This document shows, piece after piece, positions 18,472-27,047 of a DNA stretch of 64,000 bases. This DNA comes from Anaerolineales bacterium. Lineage in GTDB: Bacteria; Chloroflexota; Anaerolineae; Anaerolineales; Villigracilaceae. Position 1 is the first letter of the stretch, and each line of letters begins with the position of its first letter. The notes beneath the pieces are model-generated. The model worked only from the letters and a program-made list of their open reading frames with translations, made no database searches and was not told the origin of the DNA. Made by a program: the position numbers and the translations under genes. The DNA lies in contig CP129480.1 in the NCBI GenBank assembly GCA_030583885.1, positions 1,860,001 to 1,924,000 of the forward strand, read 5' to 3'.

Positions 18472-18894
18472 TTGAGCCGTGTGATCAACCCCGATTCGGT
18501 GGGAAAAGAACGAACCCGTTTGACAAAATCAATTGTGTTATGCATCCGCGAGCTGGCGAAGCAGGCCGGCGTGACGCCGGAGGCAAAGGACCTTGCCGCC
18601 TTTATTGCACTGGCCCTGCACTCCATTGCGGATGGGATTGATGTCTCTGTGGCGGCATGGGAAAAACGCGATTACTGGGTTAAGGCGGATAAATTCCGCA
18701 TGGAATGGATGTGGGCGGGACAGGTTGCCGTAAAAATGAAGGAAGCCGTGCTTTCAGACGACTGGGCGACCATTGCCGCGCTGATGCCGCAGATCGCACA
18801 GAAGTTTGGCAGGATTGTCGTTTCCGATAACCACAGGCTGGGGAAGCCCTGGACGGGCGCGTATACCTTACTGGCGTTTCATCGGACGTTGTAA
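18472..18894 (+). CDS. Conserved-looking hypothetical protein (140 aa)
   Basis: The best start is a TTG at 18472, because GGAGAAGG ends about 5 nt upstream and a TATAAT lies at 18427. Upstream residues in the same frame are antisense to the HAD gene. The protein begins SRVINPDSVGKERTR and is mainly alpha-helical, with a Trp-rich middle (AAWEKRDYWVKADKFRMEWMWAGQ). It has no signal peptide or membrane segment. I do not recognise a family. It is transcribed divergently from the HAD gene and convergently with dCMP deaminase. Confidence 0.75.
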   Translation: MSRVINPDSVGKERTRLTKSIVLCIRELAKQAGVTPEAKDLAAFIALALHSIADGIDVSVAAWEKRDYWVKADKFRMEWMWAGQVAVKMKEAVLSDDWATIAALMPQIAQKFGRIVVSDNHRLGKPWTGAYTLLAFHRTL

Positions 18895-18929
18895 AGCGCC
18901 GTGTTGGAGCAGAGGGTACTACAGCGCCG

Positions 18930-19364
18930 TCACGGGGCGGGTGAAAACCTCCCCTGCATGACTTCGATGTGGGCGGCTTTGATGAAGCTCATTGCGTTTT
19001 CGTCAGTCCGATATGCGGTGCTGTAAACAATGCGGGCGATGCCCGCATTGATGAGGGCTTTTGTGCAGTTGATGCAAGGCAAATGCGTCACATAGCACGT
19101 TGCGCCCTTGGTGGAAACACCGTGCAAGGCGGCCTGGATGATGGCGTTGGTTTCGGCATGAATGGTCCGCACGCAGTGACCGTCCACCATGAGGTGGCCG
19201 ATCTCGTCACAATGCTCCTGCCCTGCGGGGGAGCCGTTGAAGCCTGTGGTCAGGATGCGCTTTTCCAGTACGAGCACACAGCCGACAAGAGCGCGGTCAC
19301 AGGTGCTTCTTTCAGAGACGGCATAGGCGATTTTCATGAAATACGAGTCCCAATCGGGGCGCAT
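18930..19364 (-). CDS. comEB: Deoxycytidylate (dCMP) deaminase family protein
   Basis: 144 residues; AAAGGAG precedes the ATG at 19364. It converts dCMP to dUMP for thymidylate synthesis. The zinc site is complete: HAETNAII provides the His and catalytic Glu, and PCINCTKAL the two cysteines. The N-terminal MRPDWDSYFMKIA and GFNGSPAG are typical of the ComEB/dCMP deaminase group. It stands alone; no thymidylate synthase is adjacent. Confidence 0.92.
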   Translation of the reverse strand: MRPDWDSYFMKIAYAVSERSTCDRALVGCVLVLEKRILTTGFNGSPAGQEHCDEIGHLMVDGHCVRTIHAETNAIIQAALHGVSTKGATCYVTHLPCINCTKALINAGIARIVYSTAYRTDENAMSFIKAAHIEVMQGRFSPAP

Positions 19365-19485
19365 TTGGTTTCTCCTTTGGAAGATGTCCGGCTATTTTAC
19401 TCTTGAATTTGCCTGTATCCATACGTTCTTTTCAGGGTTACTTCCTTAAACAGTTGTTGAGGTTTTAAATGTTCAAGGAGATAAG

Positions 19486-20733
19486 ATGTTAAACACGAAA
19501 GCAGCCGCTTCTTTGTCCTTTTATGAAAGGGACGGGGTCGAAAAAGTGAATATCCCGATTGCCGGCGGAATACCGGTTGGGGTCGAGAGCGTTTTCAGCA
19601 ATGAACTTGGCATTGGCGGCGCATATGGTTCCTGGGGCACTAGTTTCAGCAATTCCGAATTGCCTTCCTTTGTGGAACACCGCCTGGGCAGGTCCCTGGG
19701 TGATGAGGATATCTTGAATCTGTCTGAGTTGGGGTTTGATTACCGGCAGCACATCCCGGACCTGGACGAAGCCCAGCACCTGGAGTTGGAATTGGAGGTC
19801 GGTTCACACCTGCTTCGAAAGGCTCTACGGGTTTGCGGGTGGGAGGCATCGGAAGTGGATGGCGTGTTGATCGGGATGAGCGGGCCGGTTTCCGGTGATT
19901 ATGTCGCGGAAATTTCACGCATGGCAGGCATTCCCGAAACAACGCTGAAGGTCAGCGTGCACAAGGCCTGCGATGGGTCGATGGGCGCCCTGCATTTGTC
20001 CCTCAACCCGGAACTTTCGAAACCGGGGGGCTTGAATATTGCGGAACATTTGCGCGGGAAGAAGGTGCTGGTCGGCGGGATTGAAGGTTTGAGCCGTTTT
20101 ACCTGCGGCGCGAAGGATAAGAATGCCCTGCAGTTGTTTGGCAACGGCATGGGGGTGATCGGGGTGGTGCCGGGCGGCAACATGAAGTTCCTGGTCGGCA
20201 GGAGTTACGAAAATTATGATGATGAAGGTTTGCTGGCCGTGCGGATGTATTATCCCCATTCACGCTCACAGGTTGCAGACGGTTCGCTTGTGGATGTGAT
20301 CCAGGAAGATGCCGCCCACATCCGTATTGCCGGACTGATGAATGAGCCAAAGGACGGTGCTTCCATTGAAATGGCTGGCTTGATGGGCATGGTCAAATTG
20401 TTCGTACGGACCGGAGTGCAGGTGGTGGAGGATGTGTACAGGGATTACCAGGTTCTCATGGAAAAACTTGGGCAATCGGGCAGGTCCATCAGCATGGGGA
20501 TCGTCCACCATGCCAACTATAAGATCAATGCGTTAAAGGCAAAACACCTTTCGAAGCTGGGGATCGAATTTCCCATGCCCTGGTTGTTGAGCGATTTTGG
20601 GAATGTCAGCGCGGCTTCGAATATTATCGCCTTTCTGCGTCAGTTGCCGGAGATCAAGGCGGGAGATCACATCCTTTTTGATGGCTTCGGCGCGGGCACC
20701 TACTATGACGTCATGGCAGTTTCAATGGGATAG
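19486..20733 (+). CDS. FabH-like 3-oxoacyl-ACP synthase III / thiolase-fold synthase
   Basis: 415 residues; AAGGAG just before the ATG. The thiolase-fold catalytic triad can be seen: Cys in VHKACDGSMGAL, His in GIVHHANYKINAL and Asn in DFGNVSAAS. It ends with the GAGTYYDVM motif expected of KAS III. Ordinary FabH proteins are about 320 residues; this has roughly 90 extra, including an N-terminal extension (about 1-75) and an insert around residues 240-280. It could start fatty-acid synthesis or make a specialised acyl product. No acyl carrier or fab genes are adjacent, so the substrate is unknown. Confidence 0.82.
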   Translation: MLNTKAAASLSFYERDGVEKVNIPIAGGIPVGVESVFSNELGIGGAYGSWGTSFSNSELPSFVEHRLGRSLGDEDILNLSELGFDYRQHIPDLDEAQHLELELEVGSHLLRKALRVCGWEASEVDGVLIGMSGPVSGDYVAEISRMAGIPETTLKVSVHKACDGSMGALHLSLNPELSKPGGLNIAEHLRGKKVLVGGIEGLSRFTCGAKDKNALQLFGNGMGVIGVVPGGNMKFLVGRSYENYDDEGLLAVRMYYPHSRSQVADGSLVDVIQEDAAHIRIAGLMNEPKDGASIEMAGLMGMVKLFVRTGVQVVEDVYRDYQVLMEKLGQSGRSISMGIVHHANYKINALKAKHLSKLGIEFPMPWLLSDFGNVSAASNIIAFLRQLPEIKAGDHILFDGFGAGTYYDVMAVSMG

Positions 20734-20750
20734 AAGGCGCGGCCACCCAT

Positions 20751-20790
20751 AAACAAAAAGGCCAGTTCGTTCGAACTGGCCTTTTTGTTT
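20751..20790. terminator. Bidirectional terminator between the FabH-like gene and glmS
   Basis: A 40-nt inverted repeat is symmetric except for the central two bases. It has a GC core (GGCCAGTTCG) flanked by A tracts and T tracts on both strands, and serves the convergent genes on each side. Confidence 0.93.
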
Positions 20791-22630
20791 ATTCGACAGT
20801 CACGGATTTTGCTAGATTTCGCGGCTGGTCGACATCCAACCCGCGGATGGCGGCAATATGATAGGCAAGCAACTGCAGGGGCAGGACGGTAATGACCGGG
20901 GAGAGCATCCACGGTGCCTGCGGGACCCAAAGCACATGGTCTGCCATTCCTTCGACCAGTTCATCCCCTTCGGTCGCCACAGCAATCACCATGCCGCCGC
21001 GGGCCTTCGCCTGCTGGATCTGCGAGATCATTTTTTCGTGCCAGGGATCCTTCGGGGCGAGGCAGAGCACCGGCATTTCCTCGTCGATCAATGCAATGGG
21101 ACCATGTTTCATCTCGCCGGCGGGATAGCCCTCTGCGTGGATATAGGAAATTTCCTTGAGTTTCAGCGCGCCTTCATAGGCGATCGGCATGTTGATGCCG
21201 CGCCCGAGGTAGAGACAGCCGCGAATATCCTTGAGCGCATAGGCAACTTTTTCTATATCTGCTTCCGTATCCAGCACGCGCCCGGCCAGGTCGGGGACGA
21301 GGCGCAGGTCGGCGACCAATTCCCTGCGGGTCTTTTCATCGATCGTACCGCGCAGGTCTGCCAGCAGGATGGCAAGCATGTATTGGTCCACCAGAGGTGC
21401 CGTGAACGCCTTGGTGGATGCCACTCCGATCTCCGGTCCTGTTTGCATGGCAATATAGCCGTCCGAAACGCGCATGGCTTGCGAGCCAATGGCGTTGACG
21501 ATACTCCAGATAATTCCGCCCTTGCGTCGGCCCTCCTCCATTGCGGCGAGCGTGTCGGCTGTTTCGCCGGACTGTGATATGGCAAGCACAACCGTATTTT
21601 CGTCCACGATGGGGTCGCTGTAACGGAATTCAGAACCAATGACAACCTCCACCGGGATGCGCGCGATCTTCTCGATCATATATTTGCCCACCATGCCGGC
21701 ATATGCAGCTGTCCCGCAGGCAGTGATGTAGATTCGTTGAATGCGTTTTGCCAGTGCCGCTGTCAGGTTCAGTTCGGGCAGGCGGATGCGCCCCTCCTGA
21801 AAGTCCACGCGCCCCGCCAGGGTATCGGTTAATGCGCGCACCTGTTCGTGGATTTCCTTCTGCATGAAGTGGCGGTACTCGCCCTTTTCAGCGGCAACCG
21901 CGTCCCAGGCGATCGTGTGGACCTCAGGGACCACTGCCTGCCCGTCCAGCGTTTCAATGCGCACACTCTCGCGGGTGACCACAGCCATTTGCCGCGATTC
22001 CAGAAAGATCACCTTCCGGGTGTGCTCCAAAATGGCGGGGATATCGGAGGCGATGAAGTTTTCATGTTCGCCCAGTCCGATGACGACGCCGCCGGCGTTG
22101 CCGATGCGCGCGGTCACGATCTTGTCCGGCTCGTCCACCGACATGAGCAGGACGACGTTTGCCCCCTCGATCTGTTGAAATGTGCGCCGCGCAGCTTCTT
22201 CAAACGTGATACCCGATGCCTGGTGGTGCTCCGCGATGTGGACGATGGTTTCGGTGTCGGTTTCCGATTGAAAGGTGACCCCTTCACTGATCAGTTCATC
22301 CTTCAGCTCAAGAAAGTTTTCCACGATGCCGTTATGAACCACAACGACCTTTCCCGAATTGCCGACATGCGGATGGGCATTGCGCGCGGATGGTGCGCCG
22401 TGGGTCGCCCAGCGTGTATGCCCGATGCCCGGTGCGCCCTTGAGAGGGGATTTTGCCACCAGGTCGATCAATTGCGACAGCTTGCCCGCATCCCTGCGGA
22501 CCTCGATCTGGCTGCCGTTAACCACGGCGACCCCGGCTGAGTCGTAGCCGCGGTATTCAAGTCGTTTCAAGCCGTTGAGTATGATCGGCGTCGCATCGCG
22601 CGCGCCGACATATCCGACGATTCCACACAT
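20789..22630 (-). CDS. glmS: Glutamine--fructose-6-phosphate aminotransferase
   Basis: 613 residues, the usual length. It makes glucosamine-6-phosphate from fructose-6-phosphate and glutamine, the first step to UDP-GlcNAc. The N-terminal glutaminase starts MCGIVGYVG with the Cys nucleophile after Met, and has TRWATHGAPS and HNGIVEN. Two SIS isomerase domains follow (TACGTAAYAG, SQSGETADT, RGINMPIAYEGALKLKEISY). It ends LAKSVTVE, the typical C-terminus. GGAGG lies upstream of the ATG. The 5' leader contains a glmS ribozyme (22792-23025), so expression is probably shut off by the enzyme's own product. Confidence 0.97.
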   Translation of the reverse strand: MCGIVGYVGARDATPIILNGLKRLEYRGYDSAGVAVVNGSQIEVRRDAGKLSQLIDLVAKSPLKGAPGIGHTRWATHGAPSARNAHPHVGNSGKVVVVHNGIVENFLELKDELISEGVTFQSETDTETIVHIAEHHQASGITFEEAARRTFQQIEGANVVLLMSVDEPDKIVTARIGNAGGVVIGLGEHENFIASDIPAILEHTRKVIFLESRQMAVVTRESVRIETLDGQAVVPEVHTIAWDAVAAEKGEYRHFMQKEIHEQVRALTDTLAGRVDFQEGRIRLPELNLTAALAKRIQRIYITACGTAAYAGMVGKYMIEKIARIPVEVVIGSEFRYSDPIVDENTVVLAISQSGETADTLAAMEEGRRKGGIIWSIVNAIGSQAMRVSDGYIAMQTGPEIGVASTKAFTAPLVDQYMLAILLADLRGTIDEKTRRELVADLRLVPDLAGRVLDTEADIEKVAYALKDIRGCLYLGRGINMPIAYEGALKLKEISYIHAEGYPAGEMKHGPIALIDEEMPVLCLAPKDPWHEKMISQIQQAKARGGMVIAVATEGDELVEGMADHVLWVPQAPWMLSPVITVLPLQLLAYHIAAIRGLDVDQPRNLAKSVTVE

Positions 22631-22791
22631 AATGGGGGATCCTCCAGTGATTTTGTTGATGTCATTGCAAGGCGCGTTTTTTGCAGGCGCTCCTGTTTTT
22701 GCAGAGAGCCTGGTTCAAGGGGCGCCGCTTGTCGAACCCGGCGCCTCGCACGTCGTCCCCGGCGGGGGAGTGACATGATGATGGTCTGCCA

Positions 22792-23025
22792 TTGCCTGCC
22801 TTTTGTCCGCGCAGTCGCCCGTGCGGTGTTGTTGGCAGGCTTATCCTTGGAGGGAAAGATTGACGGGCCTGGCGGACCCGGAGGGCTTCCGCTGATCGTT
22901 CGATTTTCCTGCCTCACCCCAGCCCTATCCCGGCAGGAGAGGGGAAGGCAGTTAACTCCATTTCGCAATGGAGAACCCTCATCCTCGTCAACTTTGGCGG
23001 TCTATGGCCGTCAAAGTCCATGCGC
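22792..23025 (-). ncRNA. glmS self-cleaving ribozyme (GlcN6P riboswitch)
   Basis: On the minus strand the core elements of the glmS ribozyme appear in order. The cleavage region is ACA|GCGCATGGAC (scissile bond between 23026 and 23025). P2 is ACTTTG/CAAAGT with a small inner hairpin. The signature GTTGACGAGGAT is at about 22981-22993. P3 is GAGGG (22976-22980) paired with CCCTC (22881-22885), preceded by GCGGAAG. P4 is GCCTGCC/GGCAGGC (22834-22840 with 22794-22800) with an inner P4.1-like stem. P3 is enlarged by two extra hairpins. The position directly in front of glmS fits. Cleavage on binding glucosamine-6-phosphate is known for the family. Confidence 0.88.
22909..22951. repeat. GC-rich hairpin insert in the ribozyme P3 arm
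   Basis: A strong imperfect hairpin with CTGCCT/AGGCAG at its base and CCCC/GGGG inside, of the CCTCACCCCAGCCCT type that is often dispersed between genes in bacterial genomes. It lies in the variable peripheral part of P3, beside a second short stem CTCCATT/AATGGAG (22956-22973). Only one copy is seen in this window. Confidence 0.5.
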
Positions 23026-23073
23026 TGTCTTTCCCGGTTGATGATTGGCTGCACCTCCTTGTGAACAGGCGGG

Positions 23074-23079
23074 ATTATA
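23074..23079 (-). promoter_or_regulatory. -10 box of the glmS promoter
   Basis: TATAAT on the minus strand, about 50 nt before the ribozyme cleavage site. The -35 is weak and falls within the inverted repeat that terminates the neighbouring pilus gene. Confidence 0.55.
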
Positions 23080-23090
23080 CCGTAGAAATA

Positions 23091-23123
23091 AATACCGCCA
23101 GCCGTGTCACGGCTGGCGGTATT
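23091..23123 (-). terminator. Terminator of the TadE-like/PT-stalk gene
   Basis: Perfect 16-bp arms (AATACCGCCAGCCGTG and its complement) around one central base, followed on the minus strand by TTTATTT. It lies about 25 nt after the stop of the pilus gene and just upstream of the glmS promoter. Confidence 0.8.
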
Positions 23124-23146
23124 GTGGGTTTTTTCTTATACCCGCT

Positions 23147-24628
23147 TTAGCAGTCGAAGCACAATGTTTGGGTCGGCGTAGGCGTTCTTGTCGGGGACGG
23201 CGTGGTAGGTGCCGCTGTCGGCGTGCGGGACGGTGTATTCGTCGGTGGGGCAGGTGTGCGCGTTGGTGTGCGGGACGGGGTAAGCGTCGGTGTGACAGGT
23301 GTGCGCGTCGGCGTGCGTGACGGTGTGAGTGTGATGGTCGGTGTGAGCGAGGCGGTCGGTGTGCGCGAGGCGGTCGGGGTGCGCGTGATGGTCGGTGTGC
23401 GCGAGGGGGTGCGCGTGATGGTCGGTGTGCGCGAGGGGGTCGGTGTGCGCGTGATGGTCGGTGTGCGCGTCACGGTCGGGGTATTGGTCGGCGTGGGGGT
23501 GTAGTTATTGATGGCCGTATTCAGGGTACAGGTGCCCCAGCCGGGGAACTCGAAGGTCAGGCTCAGGTTAAAGAGCCCTTCCCAGGTGCTGTTGTTGAAG
23601 CGTGCCAGCCAGGTGACTTGGGTGCCGCTGCCGTTGATCGGCAGGTTCGGCGGGGTGGAAGAGGTCAAGATCGGCGCATCCACGATATTGGGCGTGTTGG
23701 GCGGGTTGTAGTAGATCGAGCCAAACTGGGCGTAGTCGAACCATTTACCGGCGGGCGTTAAGGGGGACGGGGTCCAGCTGAGCGTGGAACTGATCAGGTA
23801 GGCCGGCGAGAAGTTGTTGTTAATGACGCGCGCCTCCAGATTCGACCCGTTGAAGCGGGTGCGGTTGATTCGTATGCTGCTGCAGGAAGGCACCGGCGTA
23901 TTGGTGGGGCTGGGCGTCAACGTGGGGCTGGGCGTCAGCGTCGGTGTTTCGGTGCTGGTGGGGATGGGCGTTTCGGTGGGGATGGGCGTGTTGGTAGCCA
24001 CAGTGGGGATGTTAAGCGGCAGGGGCGTATTGATGGCGCGTGTGGCGCGGAATTGCTCCACGATGCCTTCGCGGTAGGAGGCGAGGTGGATCATGGCCGG
24101 CTCGATGCCAAAGATCGGCAGGACCATGAAGGTAAAGTTGTAGTCCGCAGCGACGACCACGCGGTTGCCGGGTGAGCCGGGGTGTTCCGTGTCTGCGCAG
24201 CTTGCATATACTGGGCGGGCCATTAAAGGCGGGGTGAACACACGCCCGTCCTCGGCCGAGCAGACCGTCACATTGAAGTAGTAATCCTCCGCAGTGGTCA
24301 CGCTTTCATCGAGGAAGAAACCGATGATGATGCGGCGGGTCTCATCCTCGATGGATGGGATGCGCGCTGTGTCCACCTCGGCGTCGTTGCTGCAATCGCG
24401 TCCGTACGTGGCCATGCAATAATCGACATTGTACTGGCCGGTCGTGGCATACCGGATGCCGAAACGGGTGGAATTTTCGATGATGATCCAGGCGAACATC
24501 AGGCGTGAGAACTCGATCACCCCGACCAGCAGCATCAGCAGCAGGGGGATGATGAGCGCAAATTCCACCATGGCTTGTGCTTTTGGCCTGCCCGGTGAAC
24601 CAGTGGGGGTGGCGTGAAAAATGTTCAT
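23147..24628 (-). CDS. TadE-like pseudopilin with long Thr/Pro-rich C-terminal stalk
   Basis: About 493 residues from the ATG at 24628 (AAGGA 7 nt upstream). Residues about 15-60 form the TadE-like N-terminus: [20 protein letters not shown], with the Glu+5-type residue and hydrophobic helix, then [11 protein letters not shown]. An extracellular domain with several cysteines follows, then a first Thr/Pro linker (about 225-260), a folded region resembling a carbohydrate-binding or Ig-like module, and a Thr/Pro/Arg-rich repeat tail of about 115 residues built from units such as TPTITRTPT, ending CFDC. The tail looks like an extended surface stalk that could be O-glycosylated. Confidence 0.85.
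   Translation of the reverse strand: MNIFHATPTGSPGRPKAQAMVEFALIIPLLLMLLVGVIEFSRLMFAWIIIENSTRFGIRYATTGQYNVDYCMATYGRDCSNDAEVDTARIPSIEDETRRIIIGFFLDESVTTAEDYYFNVTVCSAEDGRVFTPPLMARPVYASCADTEHPGSPGNRVVVAADYNFTFMVLPIFGIEPAMIHLASYREGIVEQFRATRAINTPLPLNIPTVATNTPIPTETPIPTSTETPTLTPSPTLTPSPTNTPVPSCSSIRINRTRFNGSNLEARVINNNFSPAYLISSTLSWTPSPLTPAGKWFDYAQFGSIYYNPPNTPNIVDAPILTSSTPPNLPINGSGTQVTWLARFNNSTWEGLFNLSLTFEFPGWGTCTLNTAINNYTPTPTNTPTVTRTPTITRTPTPSRTPTITRTPSRTPTITRTPTASRTPTASLTPTITLTPSRTPTRTPVTPTLTPSRTPTRTPAPPTNTPSRTPTAAPTTPSPTRTPTPTQTLCFDC
23155..23510. repeat. Degenerate tandem repeats encoding the Thr/Pro-rich stalk
   Basis: Blocks of 6, 12, 18 and 24 nt built around GGTCGGTGTGCGCG and GTGCGCGTGATGGTCGG recur in frame. 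Units of this kind change in number by slippage, so length variation between strains is expected. The repeats keep the reading frame open and are coding, not a CRISPR. Confidence 0.85.
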
Positions 24629-24679
24629 GCGCATGTCCTTTAAAAATCCAGCCGTAAATATGGCGGTGTCCAATCCTAA

Positions 24680-26134
24680 TTATTTGGTCAGCCTGGTAAA
24701 GATATTGTCGGCGATCAGGCTGAAAATTTCATCCAGTCCGCTTGTATCCGGCGCGAAGAAATAGGCGCCGTGGTTGACGGTGACGCCGGATTCATCCCCG
24801 GCGGTTTCTGCTATATATTCGAAAAGTTTCTCCCCGGCATCTGCATCACCCAATGGAGCCGATACCACCAGGTCACCCAGACCGATGGTGAATACCGTCA
24901 CGCCCATGCCGGTGACAGGGTTTGCCAGAAAATCAGCCGCATCGCGTGCGTAATCGTCAGCATCGTAATTTACATTTGTATCCGTGTGCCGGGTGCTGGC
25001 TAGTGCATCGCGGCACGGGGGATGGGTGATGGGGCTGGCCTGATTGATGGGCCATGTGTAATCCGGGCAAATTCCGAGCGGGTAACCCGCCACGGGATTC
25101 GTGGCGTTGGCCGGTCCGCCCGCCAGCAGGATGACCACCCAGAACGAATCCTCGCGGATGGGCGGGGTGGAAAACTCCACGCCGGCCTGGTAAAGCGCTC
25201 CGCCGATATTGCTGGATTGAAAGGTGGTTGGGTCGCCTGTGGTTCGGAAGTGCGGAGCATCGAAGCCAATGAAATTTCCACCACCGTCATAGTTAATGCA
25301 TGAACCGTAGGCGGGGTTTGTGTTACAGGCTGGCGGTTCAAGCACCCGCAGCGAGGTGATGGCTGCCACCACGTCTGCCTCATCATCGGAAAAGGGGAGG
25401 GTCGTTACCGGAATTGGATTCCACGCTCCGCCCGCCGTCTGGCTGGTTGTGGCAACCACCGCGATGCGGTCATAGGGGAAGAAGATGGTCCCATTAATGA
25501 ACGCCAGCGCCACGTCTATGATATCGTGCATCGGCTGGCACGGGTCGGTGCCGGAATAATTGCAAACCGCAGGGTTTTCGCTGGGATTAGTGCCATCGTC
25601 CGCATCGACTCTGTTCGGATCGCCGGCCGGATTGGTCTCGAATGACATGGAGGAGGAGGTATCGAAGACCAGCACCAGGTCCAATGAGGCCGCTTCGCTG
25701 ACCGACGAGGCGTGGATGACCGTGCTGTTAAAACCGAGCACCCGCATGAACCCAAAGTCCACTGTGCGTTCGGCGTCCACGCGCACCAGTTTGCGCAGCG
25801 GCACGGTGCAAAGTTCCGGATCGTGCTCGGTCCCGTCGACGGCGGAGGGATTTTGCTTGCATCGCCAGACAACGATATTGTCCGCAGTTGATTGGTTAAG
25901 GATCAGGAATCCCTCGGCGGCACTGTACAGGTCGGCGGCGTCGAAGCCCCGCCGGAACTGCTGGGCGGAGGCGATGGCGGCGGCGTCGATCCCGCGTTTG
26001 AGGCGCGCATATTCGATCAGCAGGATGCCGCCGTCGGTCATCAATCCGACAATGCCGATCAAGCCGATCATTGCAAATGCAATCAGGATGATGGCTTGTC
26101 CGCGTTCGGTTTTTCTTAATGGTTTTTTCATCAT
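24680..26134 (-). CDS. TadG-like pilus-associated protein with von Willebrand A-like domain
   Basis: 484 residues. The N-terminus ERGQAIILIAFAMIGLIGIV is the Flp/TadG-type helix, followed by LMTDGGILLIEYARLKRGIDAAAIASAQQF. From about residue 150 a VWA-like fold begins, with the MIDAS-type DTSSSMS (VLVFDTSSSMSFETN), later YDRIAVVATTS and FSDDEADVVAAI. It should sit on the cell surface anchored by the helix and bind a partner through the metal site, as TadG-type proteins are proposed to do. It precedes the PT-stalk gene, with about 50 nt between the stop and that start. Confidence 0.88.
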   Translation of the reverse strand: MMKKPLRKTERGQAIILIAFAMIGLIGIVGLMTDGGILLIEYARLKRGIDAAAIASAQQFRRGFDAADLYSAAEGFLILNQSTADNIVVWRCKQNPSAVDGTEHDPELCTVPLRKLVRVDAERTVDFGFMRVLGFNSTVIHASSVSEAASLDLVLVFDTSSSMSFETNPAGDPNRVDADDGTNPSENPAVCNYSGTDPCQPMHDIIDVALAFINGTIFFPYDRIAVVATTSQTAGGAWNPIPVTTLPFSDDEADVVAAITSLRVLEPPACNTNPAYGSCINYDGGGNFIGFDAPHFRTTGDPTTFQSSNIGGALYQAGVEFSTPPIREDSFWVVILLAGGPANATNPVAGYPLGICPDYTWPINQASPITHPPCRDALASTRHTDTNVNYDADDYARDAADFLANPVTGMGVTVFTIGLGDLVVSAPLGDADAGEKLFEYIAETAGDESGVTVNHGAYFFAPDTSGLDEIFSLIADNIFTRLTK

Positions 26135-26147
26135 GGTCGTATCGTTT

Positions 26148-26795
26148 CTAATCTTCAGGTTCGGCCGCGCTGAGGGGCATCATGGAATAGGACCGCAGGA
26201 TCAAAGGGTCTGACACAAAAGGAGCCAGCCAGGGGAGTTTCAAGACCTGATCATACGAGTAATGCACCTCCACCAGCAGGATGCCTGCATTGGGCGAGCC
26301 GCTCACCAGACGGCCTTCGATGTCTGCGTTGGTAAAGATCGGGGGCCGGTTGTTGTACATGTGAAACGGCCCGGCAACGGGATAGTTTACAACACTGCCT
26401 GCGGTTGCGCCATATACGGTGATGATGACATCGTCCGTGGCGGGGTCGAGAATGATGCGGCGACCCACATAGGAGGGGTTTACGACCTGGGGATCCAGGC
26501 TGGCTCTAACCATGGCGGCGGCGCCGCTGTAAAAATCTATATTATCCGTACCGTCCTCATTAAATGGATCTAAATTGCTGTAAAAGCGGGCAGACTCGCG
26601 GGTGGCATCCAACAGGGAAAGATAATAATTCAGGATAAAGCCATATTCCACCACGCCGGAAAACAGGAGGATGATGACGGGGAACGCGATCGCAAACTCC
26701 ACCAGGCTCTGTCCCCTGCGTTTGCGCCCCCTCCTTTTATTATGGCCGGGTTCTTTTCCATTAAAAAGTGATGCCATTTTTTGCAGTAGTTTCAT
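26148..26795 (-). CDS. TadE-family pseudopilin
   Basis: 215 residues; AGAGG before the ATG. After a very basic N-terminus (KEPGHNKRRGRKRRG) comes GQSLVEFAIAFPVIILLFSG, the TadE motif with conserved Glu, then EYGFILNYYLSLLDATRESARFY. The rest is a small extracellular domain. Processing would be by a prepilin peptidase at the Gly before QSLVE; one is encoded at 29949-30737. It heads the downstream three-gene segment and has its own 250-nt upstream gap. Confidence 0.86.
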   Translation of the reverse strand: MKLLQKMASLFNGKEPGHNKRRGRKRRGQSLVEFAIAFPVIILLFSGVVEYGFILNYYLSLLDATRESARFYSNLDPFNEDGTDNIDFYSGAAAMVRASLDPQVVNPSYVGRRIILDPATDDVIITVYGATAGSVVNYPVAGPFHMYNNRPPIFTNADIEGRLVSGSPNAGILLVEVHYSYDQVLKLPWLAPFVSDPLILRSYSMMPLSAAEPED

Positions 26796-27047
26796 GCAAT
26801 CTGCCTCTTTTTTATTCCAAGACGTGAAACGCAGGTATCCGCCATAGGTACTTGGTGAGCCCCGATCGATGGGTTGTGGTGGAGTGGGGACACGCGGGTG
26901 ACGGGGGCGTCAGGCTGGAATGGTTCCTGCATAATTATATCCCATTCCAAATGGATGAGTGAAGCTGTGTAGGCAACCTGTAATGTTTACAGATTTGTAA
27001 GAATCCGCGGGCATTTTGCGTGCCAGGCATTTGTAGAATGCCCGCCT

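Noticed and set aside
22567..22968. 133-codon frame on the minus strand in front of glmS
   Set aside because: It runs through the glmS start and overlaps the ribozyme core. No ribosome site fits, and the residues are low-complexity Pro/Arg/Ser without family resemblance.
23155..23510. CRISPR-like repeat pattern
   Set aside because: Units are short, irregular in length, without unique spacers, and stay in frame within the pilus gene; they encode Thr/Pro repeats.
26796..27047. Possible riboswitch between the two pilus gene groups
   Set aside because: The 250-nt gap has some GC-rich hairpin potential and a TATAAT-like sequence on the minus strand, but I could not match any known riboswitch core.
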